From Fusobacteriota bacterium (GTDB lineage Bacteria > Bacillota > TC1), in NCBI GenBank assembly GCA_022615965.1, contig JAKEGG010000007.1, positions 92,067 to 156,066 on the forward strand: a DNA stretch of 64,000 bases. The letters run 5' to 3'. A program made the position numbers and the translations under genes. Of the stretch, positions 31,588 through 42,130 are shown piece after piece. How positions within the stretch are numbered: the first letter of the stretch is position 1; the number at the start of each line of letters is the position of its first letter. The notes beneath the pieces are model-generated. The model made no database searches, was not told the DNA's origin, and saw nothing but the letters and a program-made list of their open reading frames with translations.

Positions 31588-31996
31588 TAATTCCTGCCTT
31601 TTTATAGTAGTATTCCAATAGTTTTGCCCTTCTTACTATACCTATAAACCTATTTTCACCATCAACCACTGGTATTATATTCTGGATTTTGCTTATGTCC
31701 ACCAATATATCTGATGTTGTATCAATATTTACTGTTAATACATTTTCATTGTGATAAAAGTGCTTGATCTTAAATTGGTGTGATTTTTCAAAGGTCATAT
31801 CTGGTTCCTTTTTGAAGGCCATCAAAACATCCTTGGCACTTAAAACTCCTGTAAATCTTCCTTCATTATCAATTACTATTATTTCTAGAAAATTATCATG
31901 GTTTTCCAGTTTTTCTATGCTCTGTCTGATATTGGCATCTTTATTTAGCACTGCTAGTTCATGCTTAGGTGTTAAAAAAAAGGCTACATTTCTCAT
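31574..31996 (-). CDS. Stand-alone CBS domain pair protein
   Basis: Two CBS-like units (EIIVIDNEGRFTGVLSAKDVLMAF; IIPVVDGENRFIGIVRRAKLLEY). Confidence 0.88.
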   Translation of the reverse strand: MRNVAFFLTPKHELAVLNKDANIRQSIEKLENHDNFLEIIVIDNEGRFTGVLSAKDVLMAFKKEPDMTFEKSHQFKIKHFYHNENVLTVNIDTTSDILVDISKIQNIIPVVDGENRFIGIVRRAKLLEYYYKKAGINEDE

Positions 31997-32008
31997 ATTA
32001 TTCCTCCT

Positions 32009-35000
32009 TTAAGAAAAAAGTGATAGCTGCTCACTCTCTGGCAAGCCATCTAATAAATTTAGTTTTTTCATTTCTTCAATTAAAGTATTATTGATTTTAC
32101 ATCTCCTTCTTAAATCATCTATGGAGATAAATTTTTTCTTAGCTCTTTCAATTATTATTGATTCACTAGCTTTTTCTCCTAAGCCTGGTATAGCAGAAAA
32201 TGGTGGTAACAGTTGATTATTTACTATTTTAAAGGATTTAGCCTCTGAATTATAGAGGTCTATCGGTAAGAAAATAACTCCTCTCAAATACATTTCATAA
32301 GCAATTTCCAACAAATTTTTTAAATCCTTCTCTCTGGCATTCAAATTGCTTTCAGCGTCATACTTTTTCAGATTTTTACTTATTTCTTCTTTATTTTTAA
32401 ATAGGTTATAGTCAAAGCTGTCACCACGAACACTAAAATAGCTGGCATAGAAAGCTTCCTTGTGATTAATTTTGTAATAACCTAGACGAAATGCCATTAT
32501 TACATATGCAGTAGCATGAGCCTTTGGAAACATATAGGTAATCTTATTACAGGAATCAATATACCATTTAGGAACTTTTTTTTCTAGCATCTTTTCTATA
32601 TATTCTTCTTTAAGATTTTTACCTTTTCTTACATCCTCCATTATTTTAAAAGCTACAATATCCTCAAGACCCTTATTTTGAAGGAAAACCATGATATCAT
32701 CTCTGGTTGAGATTGCTTCCTTTAGTTTTACCTGCCCACTAGTGATAAGATCCTTGGCATTGTTGACCCATACATCTGTTCCATGAGAAAAGCCACTTAT
32801 TCTAATCAAATCAGAAAACACCGCAGGCTTGGTATCTAATAGCATTTTTCTCACAAATTTTGTGCCAAACTCTGGCAAGCCTAAACTACCAGTATCAACA
32901 AAATCTTCACATAATTCTAATGCCTCAGGGCTTCTGAATAATGATAAAACCTTCTGATCATCTAAAGGTATATCCTTCACATTAATATCAGTCATTTTTT
33001 CCAGATATTTAATCATTGTTGGATCATCATGTCCTAATAAGTCTAATTTAACCAGACAGTCATTTATTGAATGATAATCAAAATGTGTAGTAGTTATTTC
33101 TGATGTCACATCATCAGCTGGTTTTTGGACAGGTGTAAAGTCCAGGATATCTACATGGTTTGGTACTATTACCAAACCACCTGGATGTTGACCAGTAGTT
33201 CTTTTAACACCTACACAACCGTTAGCTAAAGCAGAAATCTCAATAGCCTTAGGCTCATAATTAATCATTTCTTCCTCAAAGTATTTTTTAACAAAACCAG
33301 CTGCTGTTTTATCAGCAACAGTACTTATTGTTCCTGCTTTAAAAACATTACCCTTACCAAATAATTCCTCTGTATATTTATGGATATTAGGCTGATACTC
33401 CCCAGAAAAGTTTAAATCAATATCAGGTATTTTATCTCCTTTAAAACCTAAAAAGGTTTCAAAAGGTATATTGAAGCCATCTTTACTGTATTTTCCCCCA
33501 CAAAGAGGGCAATTTTTATTTGGCATTTCGATTCCACAATCATAATCGCCATCTATAAATTCACTATGCTGACATTTTGGACAAACATAGTGAGGCAATA
33601 ATGGATTTACTTCTGTAATACCCATCATAGTTGCTACTAAAGAAGAACCAACAGATCCTCTAGAACCAACTACATAACCGTCTTCATTAGATTTTTTTAC
33701 CAATTTATGGGCAATTAAATATAGTACGCTAAAGCCATGAGTGATAATAGAATTAAGTTCTTTATCCAACCTTTCTTGGACTATAGCCGGCAATGGTTTG
33801 CCATATATTCTTTGTGCATTATTTAAAGTTATTTCCTTCACCTGATCTTCAGCACCTTCAATCACAGGAGTATGAAGTCCATCAGGTATCGGTTGAATAT
33901 CTTCAATCATAGCTGCAATCATTCTTGGATTATTAACGACAATATCTCTGGCTATGTTCTCATCCAGATAACAAAACTCGTCTAGCATTTCTTGGGTGTT
34001 TCGGTAATAAAGCTCTGGCTGAATAACTTCCTTATAGCCTTTACTTTTCATTAAAATAGCTCTGAAAATACTATCTTCTTTATCTAAGAAGTGTACATCA
34101 CCAGTTGCTACTACAGGTTTTTGGCATCTTTCTCCTATTTCAACTATCTTTTTATTAAAATCGATCAATTCCTCATATCCATTTACTAGCTTATCTCTGA
34201 TCATAAATTCATTATTAGAATTTGGCTGGACCTCTAAATAGTCGTAAAACTCAGCTATTGCCATTAAATCATCATCTGTTTTTTTACTGACTATACCACT
34301 ATAGAATTCACCTGCTTCACAAGCACTTCCTAAAATCAGGCCTTCCCTGTTTTCTAATAAAAGGCTTTTAGGAATCCTGGGTACACGATAAAAATAGTTT
34401 AGGTGAGATTGACTAACTAAGCGATATAGATTTTTTAAGCCCTTTTGGTTTTTCACCAAAATGATGATGTGATAGGCTTTTCCTTTATGATCCGGCTCTT
34501 TGATATCATCATACATATAGCCTTCTAGCCCATAGATAACCTTGATGCCATGTTTTTTACTTAAAGCATAGGCTTCCGGATATATCTGAACCACACCATG
34601 ATCTGTTAAAGCAACTGTATCATGCCCATATTCATTTAGTCTATTAAATAATGAATCAAGTTCAAGATTAGCATCTAAAAAGCTCATCTTGGTATGAAGA
34701 TGAAGTTCAACTCTCTTTAACTCTGATTCGTCTGATTTTATTTCTTTCTTATAGCGATTGATGCTAGTACCAATCAACGCAAAATCATTCATATAACGGT
34801 CAAATTCGATATTACCTTTAACTTTTAGCAGCATATTATTATTGATCTCTGGTATTATTTTGTTTTTTCCTATGAATATTTTACAGGCCATGCCATTTGT
34901 CTTGGAAATAAGCTTAAAGGATATCATAGTTTTATCATTTGAGAAGGTTTTATATTCAACATCTATTGCTTTACCAAAAAGAACTGTTTTTTCAATATTT

Positions 35001-35671
35001 TCTCTGATCGTTCCTGCTTCAACTCCAGCTTCCATAATAATTTTACCATAGATGATCAAAGAATCCTCTGTAGTCTGTTTGTTAATAACATTGTCTTGTG
35101 ATTTTTTGTTCTTTTCCACATTTATTCTTTGCTGTGTTATTGCTTCATTTTTTTTCTTTTCTACATCCCTTAAAATTTCAAGCTGGCTTTTAGTATTATC
35201 GACCAACTTTAATTGAACTTCTTTTAAGTTTGGAAAAGAATAAATAAGGAGCTCTTCAATAAAGTCCACTATGCCCCTTTGGTCATATCTGTTCTTTTGA
35301 AACTCTGAATTAAGTAGCATTTGAACTTCATCCATATCCTGATCATAAAAGATTGTCTTCATATTTAAAAAAGGATATTCCTTAAATATGCGATAATTTA
35401 GAAAATCGATATAATTTGCTAGAAACTTTTTATTTTCCAGGTTATTTCTTAAACTTAAATTTACTTTATATGGATAAAGGTGTTCTTCAGCTGATTTTTC
35501 AAAGTTAGAAATTAGATCTACCTCAGGTATATCATCTGTGAAACAGCTAAAGTAAATGCATTTTGCACCTTTATCAACAAGTACTTCACTTATATTGATT
35601 GCTAATATTTTTTTTTCTATATCTTCTGTCAGGTTTAAGCCTTTAACAAAATCTATCCAATTATTATTCAT
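32009..35671 (-). CDS. polC: DNA polymerase III PolC-type alpha subunit, apparently lacking the internal exonuclease domain
   Basis: RVELHLHTKMSFLDA PHP; HYVCPKCQHSEFIDG; FETFLGFKGDKIPDIDLNFSGEYQP; GVKRTTGQHPGGLVIVP; C-terminal LSLFS. 1220 aa. Confidence 0.97.
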   Translation of the reverse strand: MNNNWIDFVKGLNLTEDIEKKILAINISEVLVDKGAKCIYFSCFTDDIPEVDLISNFEKSAEEHLYPYKVNLSLRNNLENKKFLANYIDFLNYRIFKEYPFLNMKTIFYDQDMDEVQMLLNSEFQKNRYDQRGIVDFIEELLIYSFPNLKEVQLKLVDNTKSQLEILRDVEKKKNEAITQQRINVEKNKKSQDNVINKQTTEDSLIIYGKIIMEAGVEAGTIRENIEKTVLFGKAIDVEYKTFSNDKTMISFKLISKTNGMACKIFIGKNKIIPEINNNMLLKVKGNIEFDRYMNDFALIGTSINRYKKEIKSDESELKRVELHLHTKMSFLDANLELDSLFNRLNEYGHDTVALTDHGVVQIYPEAYALSKKHGIKVIYGLEGYMYDDIKEPDHKGKAYHIIILVKNQKGLKNLYRLVSQSHLNYFYRVPRIPKSLLLENREGLILGSACEAGEFYSGIVSKKTDDDLMAIAEFYDYLEVQPNSNNEFMIRDKLVNGYEELIDFNKKIVEIGERCQKPVVATGDVHFLDKEDSIFRAILMKSKGYKEVIQPELYYRNTQEMLDEFCYLDENIARDIVVNNPRMIAAMIEDIQPIPDGLHTPVIEGAEDQVKEITLNNAQRIYGKPLPAIVQERLDKELNSIITHGFSVLYLIAHKLVKKSNEDGYVVGSRGSVGSSLVATMMGITEVNPLLPHYVCPKCQHSEFIDGDYDCGIEMPNKNCPLCGGKYSKDGFNIPFETFLGFKGDKIPDIDLNFSGEYQPNIHKYTEELFGKGNVFKAGTISTVADKTAAGFVKKYFEEEMINYEPKAIEISALANGCVGVKRTTGQHPGGLVIVPNHVDILDFTPVQKPADDVTSEITTTHFDYHSINDCLVKLDLLGHDDPTMIKYLEKMTDINVKDIPLDDQKVLSLFRSPEALELCEDFVDTGSLGLPEFGTKFVRKMLLDTKPAVFSDLIRISGFSHGTDVWVNNAKDLITSGQVKLKEAISTRDDIMVFLQNKGLEDIVAFKIMEDVRKGKNLKEEYIEKMLEKKVPKWYIDSCNKITYMFPKAHATAYVIMAFRLGYYKINHKEAFYASYFSVRGDSFDYNLFKNKEEISKNLKKYDAESNLNAREKDLKNLLEIAYEMYLRGVIFLPIDLYNSEAKSFKIVNNQLLPPFSAIPGLGEKASESIIIERAKKKFISIDDLRRRCKINNTLIEEMKKLNLLDGLPESEQLSLFS

Positions 35672-35683
35672 TATTCTCCTTGG

Positions 35684-37396
35684 TTATAACAGGATACGCT
35701 TTATTTTAGCTACAGCTTCCTTTAAAGGAACAATTATTTCTTCACCTGTTGCTCTGATTTTAAAATCTACAGTCCTATTTTCTACAGTTTTTTTACCCAC
35801 AACTATTTTGATTGGATAACCAATTAAATCTGAGTTTACAAATTTAATACCTGCAGAATCTTCTGTATCATCAATTATTACTTCAATATTTTCCTTCAAG
35901 AGATTTTTATACAATTCTTCTGCAGTATTTCTAATATTTTCATCCTTGATATTTACAGGAATTATTATTACATGATATGGAGCTATACCCTTTGGCCAAA
36001 TAATTCCATTTTTATCATGATTTTGCTCTATACTGGCTGCCATAGTCCTACCAATTCCAATTCCATAACAACCCATAGAGACCAATTGTTCTGTGCCATT
36101 TTCAGCACGGTATTTACAATCGAATTTTTCGGAATACCTGGTTCCAAGCTTAAATACCTGACCTACTTCAATACCTCTTCTTAAATCTAATCCTGATCCA
36201 CATTCAGGACAACTGTCTGTTGCATCTACATTATGAAAATCACCAACAATTATGTTTGAAGGAAAATCTCTTTGTGGATTTACTCCTGTTAAATGAATAT
36301 CCTTAGCCATGCCACCAGTTACACCTGCTTTGATATCCATTATCTCTTCATCAACAAAGATATCCATTCCATTTAGACCTATTGGCCCTATAAAGCCAAC
36401 TGGCAAATTAGTTTTTTCCTCAATTTCTTCATTTGCGGCTAATTTGATTTCCAAAGCTCCTGTAGCATTTTTTAGTTTTACAGGATTCACTTCTCTGTTA
36501 CCTCTCAATACTACTGCAATAAGGCTTTCATAATCATTATATAAGGCCTTATAAATCATTGTTTTCATCATTAGTGAGGAATCTATTTTTAAGAAGTCTG
36601 AAACCTCTTGAATTGATTTTTTATCTGGAGTTTTAACTTTTTTCAGTTCTTCGATTTGATTTTCTTTATATATTCTTTTTTGATGCTTAGCCAATTCCAT
36701 ATTAGCTGCATATTCACATTTATTACAATATACAATACCAGCTTCACCATTTTCCGCCAACACCATAAATTCATGGCTTGAAGATCCACCTATTGCTCCA
36801 GAATCAGCTTCTACCACTCTGTAGTTCAGGCCACATCTAGTAAAAATTCTTTTATAGGCTTCATACATTTCTAAATATGTCTCTTCCAGAGATATATCAT
36901 CAAGGTTAAAGGAATAACCATCTTTCATCAGAAATTCTCTGCTTCTTATCAAGCCAAATCTAGGCCTTACTTCATCTCTGTACTTATTCTGTATCTGATA
37001 TAGATTTAAAGGTAGATCTTTATATGAATTAATCTCATTTTTTACCAGGTTGGTAATAACCTCTTCATGGGTAGGACTTAAACAATATTCTTTTCCATGT
37101 CGATCATGTAATCTGATGAGTTCTTTGCCATAAATATCCCATCTACCTGATTCTTCCCATAGTTCTTTAGATTGAAGAATCGGAAGCATTACTTCCTGAC
37201 AGCCTGATCTGTTCATTTCTTCTCTGATTATATTATTTATCTTATTGATTACTCTCCAGCCTAATGGCAAGTAAGAAAATATCCCAGAGGCTGATTTTCT
37301 GATCATACCACTTCTGATCAAAAGAGAATGACTGACTATTTCTATATCAGCTGGATCCTCCTTGATAGTTCTATTAAACAGTTGGGATACTCTCAT
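35684..37396 (-). CDS. proS: Prolyl-tRNA synthetase (bacterial type with editing domain)
   Basis: SHSLLIRSGMIRKSASGIFSYLPLGWRV; LSPTHEEVIT; SMGCYGIGIGRT. Confidence 0.96.
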   Translation of the reverse strand: MRVSQLFNRTIKEDPADIEIVSHSLLIRSGMIRKSASGIFSYLPLGWRVINKINNIIREEMNRSGCQEVMLPILQSKELWEESGRWDIYGKELIRLHDRHGKEYCLSPTHEEVITNLVKNEINSYKDLPLNLYQIQNKYRDEVRPRFGLIRSREFLMKDGYSFNLDDISLEETYLEMYEAYKRIFTRCGLNYRVVEADSGAIGGSSSHEFMVLAENGEAGIVYCNKCEYAANMELAKHQKRIYKENQIEELKKVKTPDKKSIQEVSDFLKIDSSLMMKTMIYKALYNDYESLIAVVLRGNREVNPVKLKNATGALEIKLAANEEIEEKTNLPVGFIGPIGLNGMDIFVDEEIMDIKAGVTGGMAKDIHLTGVNPQRDFPSNIIVGDFHNVDATDSCPECGSGLDLRRGIEVGQVFKLGTRYSEKFDCKYRAENGTEQLVSMGCYGIGIGRTMAASIEQNHDKNGIIWPKGIAPYHVIIIPVNIKDENIRNTAEELYKNLLKENIEVIIDDTEDSAGIKFVNSDLIGYPIKIVVGKKTVENRTVDFKIRATGEEIIVPLKEAVAKIKRILL

Positions 37397-38466
37397 TTAT
37401 TTTGCTCCTTGTATTCTCTGATTGTTTTATTTAGTTCCTTGATAAATTCATCATAAAGCTCTTCTTCAGGAACTTTTTTGATGATTTTACCTTTTTTAAA
37501 AATAAGACCTAACTTTTTACCACCTGCGATTCCTATGTCAGCTTCTCTGGCTTCACCTGGTCCATTGACTGGGCAGCCCATAACAGCAACACTAATAGGA
37601 ACATCAATTTTTTCTACTATACCTTCAATTTTACCTGCCAGATCTATTAAATTTATTTCAGTTCTACCACAGGTAGGACATGAAACAAAGGTTGCACCTC
37701 TATCTGACATTTCAAGCACTTTTAGAATTTCATAGCCAGCTTTGATCTCTTTTACAGGATCTGCTGTTAAGGATACTCGCAAGGTATCTCCGATACCTTC
37801 ATGTAGTAATATGCCTATTCCTACTGAAGATTTTATCAAACCTGATTTTTCTGTACCTGCTTCTGTAACACCTATATGAAATGGATAATTGACCTTAATA
37901 GCCAGACTTTCATAGGCCGTGATCATCATTGGTACATTTGAAGATTTTAAAGATACTTTCAACCAAGGGTAATTTAATTCTTCAAGTATCCTGATATTTT
38001 TCAAAGCACTTTCGACCATTGCTTCTGGACATAAACCTCCGTACTTTTCTAACAAAGCTTTATCAAGTGATCCTCCATTAACACCAATTCTGATTGGTAT
38101 TTGTTTATCTCTGGCAGCTTCAACTACCTGAATCACTTTCTCTTTGGAGCCAATATTGCCAGGATTGATCCTTAACCCTGAAACTCCAGCCTTTAATGAG
38201 CCTAGAGCTAACTTATGATCGAAATGTATATCAGCAATAACAGGCAAACTACTTTCTTTACATATTTTTGCCAAGGAATCAACTGCTTCCTGATCAACTA
38301 CAGCTAATCTTACCAGCTGGCATCCTGCTGCTTTTAAATCAACTATTTGTTTCAATGTTGCAAAAACATCTCTGGTATCTGTATTACACATCGACTGTAC
38401 CACTACCGGATGGTTGCTGCCTATCATTACTCCCCCAACATTAAGGGATATAGTTTCTCTTCTCAT
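37393..38466 (-). CDS. ispG: 4-hydroxy-3-methylbut-2-enyl diphosphate synthase
   Basis: VVVQSMCNTDTRD; SCPTCGRTEINL; GCPVNGPGEAREADIGIAGG. Confidence 0.96.
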   Translation of the reverse strand: MRRETISLNVGGVMIGSNHPVVVQSMCNTDTRDVFATLKQIVDLKAAGCQLVRLAVVDQEAVDSLAKICKESSLPVIADIHFDHKLALGSLKAGVSGLRINPGNIGSKEKVIQVVEAARDKQIPIRIGVNGGSLDKALLEKYGGLCPEAMVESALKNIRILEELNYPWLKVSLKSSNVPMMITAYESLAIKVNYPFHIGVTEAGTEKSGLIKSSVGIGILLHEGIGDTLRVSLTADPVKEIKAGYEILKVLEMSDRGATFVSCPTCGRTEINLIDLAGKIEGIVEKIDVPISVAVMGCPVNGPGEAREADIGIAGGKKLGLIFKKGKIIKKVPEEELYDEFIKELNKTIREYKEQNK

Positions 38467-38468
38467 CT

Positions 38469-39473
38469 TTATCCTCCAAATATTCTTGTAATATCATTGT
38501 AGGTGGTGTAGAGCATCAGCAATATCAGCAAAGCAAAACTAGCTATAGTTAGATATACTTCAACTTTTTCATTTACTTTTTTACCTCTGATTTTCTCTAA
38601 CAACAATAACACTATCTTACCACCATCTAATGCTGGCAGAGGCAATATATTGATTACTGCCATACCTAAGCTTAATATTGCAATAAAGACCATAAAATCT
38701 GCAACATTGGTTGCAAAAGTACTGGTCAAAGAGACGATCCCTACAACTCCTACCAGATTATCTTTGGCACTTGCTGTTCCTATAAGCATATTACCTATTA
38801 ATTTAAAGGTTTCAGAAATATAATCTATGCTAACTTTAAAAGAATAAATAAAGCTAGAAAAAATATTCATTTTTTCTGTGCCAAAGTTAAAGCCTAAATA
38901 ATATTTACTATTTTCTTGGTCATATAACGGAGTAATCTTCACTTCCTGCAATTTATCATCTCTTAATACTTTCAAGGATATTTCCTGTGATCCATTTTCA
39001 TTTAGTTTAATGATGAATCCTTCAATATCTTCAACTTTATTGCCATTAAACTCAAGTATCTGGTCATTTTTTTCCAATACCACACTTGCTGGAGTATCTG
39101 GAATGATTTTGCCTACTATAACCTTATCGGTGACCATACCAGAAAATACTCCGATTAGAGTGAAGATAATTATGGCTGTTAAAAAGTTAAATGTTACTCC
39201 TCCGATATACATAAAAAATCTAGCTAAAAAACTGGCATCCTTCAAACTGCCAGGACCTTCTTCTTCTATTTTTACAAATGCCAGGACAGGTATCAGCCTG
39301 ATAGTATAGTCTGTTTCTCCTTTAGTAAAGGAAAATATTTTTGGACCAGCTCCTAAGGAAAGCTCCAAAACTTTCATACCAGCTCTTTTAGCAAAGAAAA
39401 AGTGACCTAGTTCATGAAGCAAAGCTATAAAGCCAATTGCAAATATACCTAATAATATTGCTACAATACTCAT
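38469..39473 (-). CDS. rseP: RseP family site-2 protease
   Basis: ALLHELGHFFFAKRAG (HExxH), PDZ region, NILPLPALDGGKIV. Confidence 0.95.
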   Translation of the reverse strand: MSIVAILLGIFAIGFIALLHELGHFFFAKRAGMKVLELSLGAGPKIFSFTKGETDYTIRLIPVLAFVKIEEEGPGSLKDASFLARFFMYIGGVTFNFLTAIIIFTLIGVFSGMVTDKVIVGKIIPDTPASVVLEKNDQILEFNGNKVEDIEGFIIKLNENGSQEISLKVLRDDKLQEVKITPLYDQENSKYYLGFNFGTEKMNIFSSFIYSFKVSIDYISETFKLIGNMLIGTASAKDNLVGVVGIVSLTSTFATNVADFMVFIAILSLGMAVINILPLPALDGGKIVLLLLEKIRGKKVNEKVEVYLTIASFALLILLMLYTTYNDITRIFGG

Positions 39474-40610
39474 CTATCTTATTCCCCTTACTAAAAATTC
39501 TCTGGTTGTTTTATCAATATGTTCAATATCTTCAAAACTATTGATTTTAAAGCTAGGTATTTGATTCAAAGCTGTTTCAATAAGTTGTGATATTTCCATA
39601 AATCCGATTTTTCTATTGAGAAAAAATTCTACAGCCTTTTCATTGGCCCCATTATATACAACTGGATAACTACCACCTTTTTTACCAGCTTCTATACCTA
39701 GACTCAATGCTTTAAAATAGCTTTTTGGCTTAGAAAAATTCAACGTGCCTATTTGACTTAAATCCAGACTTTTCCAGTTAGTTATAAGGCTGTTTGGATA
39801 TGATAAAGCGAATTGAATAGGTAGCTTCATGCTGGGGTAACCTAACTGAGCAAGGATAGAAGTATCTACAAATTCCACCATAGAATGTATTATGCTTTCC
39901 TTATGTATCAATACATCAATGTTTTCATATGAGCAATCAAAAAGGTAATGAGCTTCAATAATCTCTAAAGCTTTATTCGCTAAAGTAGCTGAATCAATAG
40001 TGATCTTTTTACCCATTGACCAATTTGGGTGCTTTAAAGCATCCTCTAAAGTTACTTTTTGAAGTTGTGCTTCTGAATAGTCTCTAAAGGGTCCACCAGA
40101 AGCAGTTAGTATTATTTTTTTTAGTTTCCTGTTTTCATTCAAACATTGAAATATAGCGCTATGTTCACTATCTACTGGCAAAAGATATGTATTATGTTTT
40201 TTTACCAAATCAAGTATCAGGTTTCCTCCAGCTACCAGAGTTTCCTTGTTAGCTAAAGCAATCACCTTACCTGCTTCAATGCCTTTTATGGTTGACTTAA
40301 GACCAGCGATTCCACTGATTGCAGCTACTAAAATCTGGTATCCAGAATGGGATACCAGTTCGAAAACTCCCCTTTCCCCTGCAACTATATTAATTGATTC
40401 AGGCAATCTGTTTTTTAATTCTTGATATTTAGTCTCATCATAAATACCAACCCATTCAGGTTGATATTTCAAGGCTTGTTCAGTGAGCAGGTCTATATTA
40501 CTGCCTCCAACAATGCCAAAGGCAGTAAAATCATCCTTTTGTTCTTCTATTACTTCTAGTGTCTGTGTTCCAATAGAACCAGTTGAACCTAAAATAACTA
40601 TTTTTTTCAA
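39474..40610 (-). CDS. dxr: 1-deoxy-D-xylulose-5-phosphate reductoisomerase
   Basis: ILGSTGSIGTQTLEVI; ALANKETLVAGG; LPVDSEHSAIFQCL; TASGGPFRD. Confidence 0.97.
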   Translation of the reverse strand: MKKIVILGSTGSIGTQTLEVIEEQKDDFTAFGIVGGSNIDLLTEQALKYQPEWVGIYDETKYQELKNRLPESINIVAGERGVFELVSHSGYQILVAAISGIAGLKSTIKGIEAGKVIALANKETLVAGGNLILDLVKKHNTYLLPVDSEHSAIFQCLNENRKLKKIILTASGGPFRDYSEAQLQKVTLEDALKHPNWSMGKKITIDSATLANKALEIIEAHYLFDCSYENIDVLIHKESIIHSMVEFVDTSILAQLGYPSMKLPIQFALSYPNSLITNWKSLDLSQIGTLNFSKPKSYFKALSLGIEAGKKGGSYPVVYNGANEKAVEFFLNRKIGFMEISQLIETALNQIPSFKINSFEDIEHIDKTTREFLVRGIR

Positions 40611-41413
40611 TTTACACCTCTATAAAATATTGATAAAAGCAGATAAATGAAACCTGATATAAATATTATGGCATCAAATCTATCCAGGAAGCCTCCATGA
40701 CCTGGTAAAGTACTCCCAGTATCTTTAATATTCACTTCTCTTTTTAAATGAGATTCAAATAAGTCTCCCATCAAACCAATCATTACAATAGCTATACTTA
40801 GGGCTATTGCCAAAAGAAAATGAAACTGTAAAGCAATAACTCCAAATATTACTCCAACAATAGTAGCAAAAGCTAATCCTCCAAGTAATCCTTCCAAAGT
40901 TTTGCCTGGGCTTAGTACTGGTGCTATTTTTCTTTTTCCAATAGCTTTACCTACCAGATATGCACCTACATCTCCAAAAACACTAACCAATAAAATAAAC
41001 AATATCCAGTACAAACCATTATCTTCTACTCTTAGTATATAGAGAGAGCTTAAAAAAACATAGCAGTACAGAAATCCCATTAATGTAGTTTTAATATTTT
41101 TATAGGTGTAGGCAGGATATTTGGTTATTACCCTATAGGCTCCGTAGATCAAAATTAGCAATAGTGATATCTGGAGTATATAGTGAATGTTGAAATATAT
41201 TCCCAGATAGTAGATTATACCTATAATACCCGTGCTAAAAAAAAAGCCAAAGCTTTTTTTATCTTTATATAAATTAATAAATTCTTTATATAGCAGTGTA
41301 GATAGTAAAAGACAGGTAAGCCAGAATAAAATACCTCCCAGGATAATCGACATGCCAATTATAATTACCAGCACCAGGCCAGTAATGGTTCTCGTTATTA
41401 ATTCTTTCTTCAT
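40607..41413 (-). CDS. cdsA: Phosphatidate cytidylyltransferase
   Basis: SPGKTLEGLLGG; HLKREVNIKDTGSTLPGHGGFLDRFDAIIF. Confidence 0.95.
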   Translation of the reverse strand: MKKELITRTITGLVLVIIIGMSIILGGILFWLTCLLLSTLLYKEFINLYKDKKSFGFFFSTGIIGIIYYLGIYFNIHYILQISLLLILIYGAYRVITKYPAYTYKNIKTTLMGFLYCYVFLSSLYILRVEDNGLYWILFILLVSVFGDVGAYLVGKAIGKRKIAPVLSPGKTLEGLLGGLAFATIVGVIFGVIALQFHFLLAIALSIAIVMIGLMGDLFESHLKREVNIKDTGSTLPGHGGFLDRFDAIIFISGFIYLLLSIFYRGVN

Positions 41414-41418
41414 GGCAC

Positions 41419-42129
41419 TTATATACCTCCAAATCTTCTGTTTCTTAAATTATAGCTTTCAATCGCTTTAAGCATATCTTCATTTTTAAAATCTGGCCAT
41501 AATACATCAGTTATATAATATTCACTATAAGCTCCTTGCCAAAGTAGAAAATTACTTGTTCTGAATTCACCAGATGTTCTGATGATCAGTTCTGGATCTG
41601 GCATCTTACTGGTATAAAGATAGTTCTGGAAATTATCTTCATTGATCTGGTCTTTTTTGACTAATCCATTGTCATAGTCTTCCAGAAGCTTATTGATTCC
41701 GTCAGATATTTCTTGCCGTCCGCCATAATTAAAGGCTATTGAAAGGACCATTTTACTATCCTTCCTGGTTTCTTCTTCAACTTGTTCTATCATTTTAAGG
41801 AGCCTAGGCTCCAAGTTGCTTCTTCTGCTTAAAAATCTTAAAGCTATATTGTTTTTCTTTAAATACTTAACTTCATTTTTAATATACAATTCTAATAGTT
41901 TCATCAGGAATTTAACTTCTGTTGCTGGTCTTTTCCAATTTTCCGTAGAAAAAGCATAGACAGTTAAGTAGTCTACGCCTAATTCTCTGGTAAATTCAAC
42001 AATATTTCTCAAGCTTTTCATTCCTGCTTTATGTCCGTTTGCTCTGATTTCACCTCTTTTTTCAGCCCATCTGCCATTGCCATCCATTATGATCCCTATA
42101 TGCCTGGGTATATTAAGAGTATCCTTCAT
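41419..42129 (-). CDS. uppS: Undecaprenyl diphosphate synthase
   Basis: HIGIIMDGNGRWAEKRG; LTVYAFSTENWKRP; ELIIRTSGEFRTSNFLLWQGAYSEYY. Confidence 0.97.
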   Translation of the reverse strand: MKDTLNIPRHIGIIMDGNGRWAEKRGEIRANGHKAGMKSLRNIVEFTRELGVDYLTVYAFSTENWKRPATEVKFLMKLLELYIKNEVKYLKKNNIALRFLSRRSNLEPRLLKMIEQVEEETRKDSKMVLSIAFNYGGRQEISDGINKLLEDYDNGLVKKDQINEDNFQNYLYTSKMPDPELIIRTSGEFRTSNFLLWQGAYSEYYITDVLWPDFKNEDMLKAIESYNLRNRRFGGI

Positions 42130-42130
42130 C

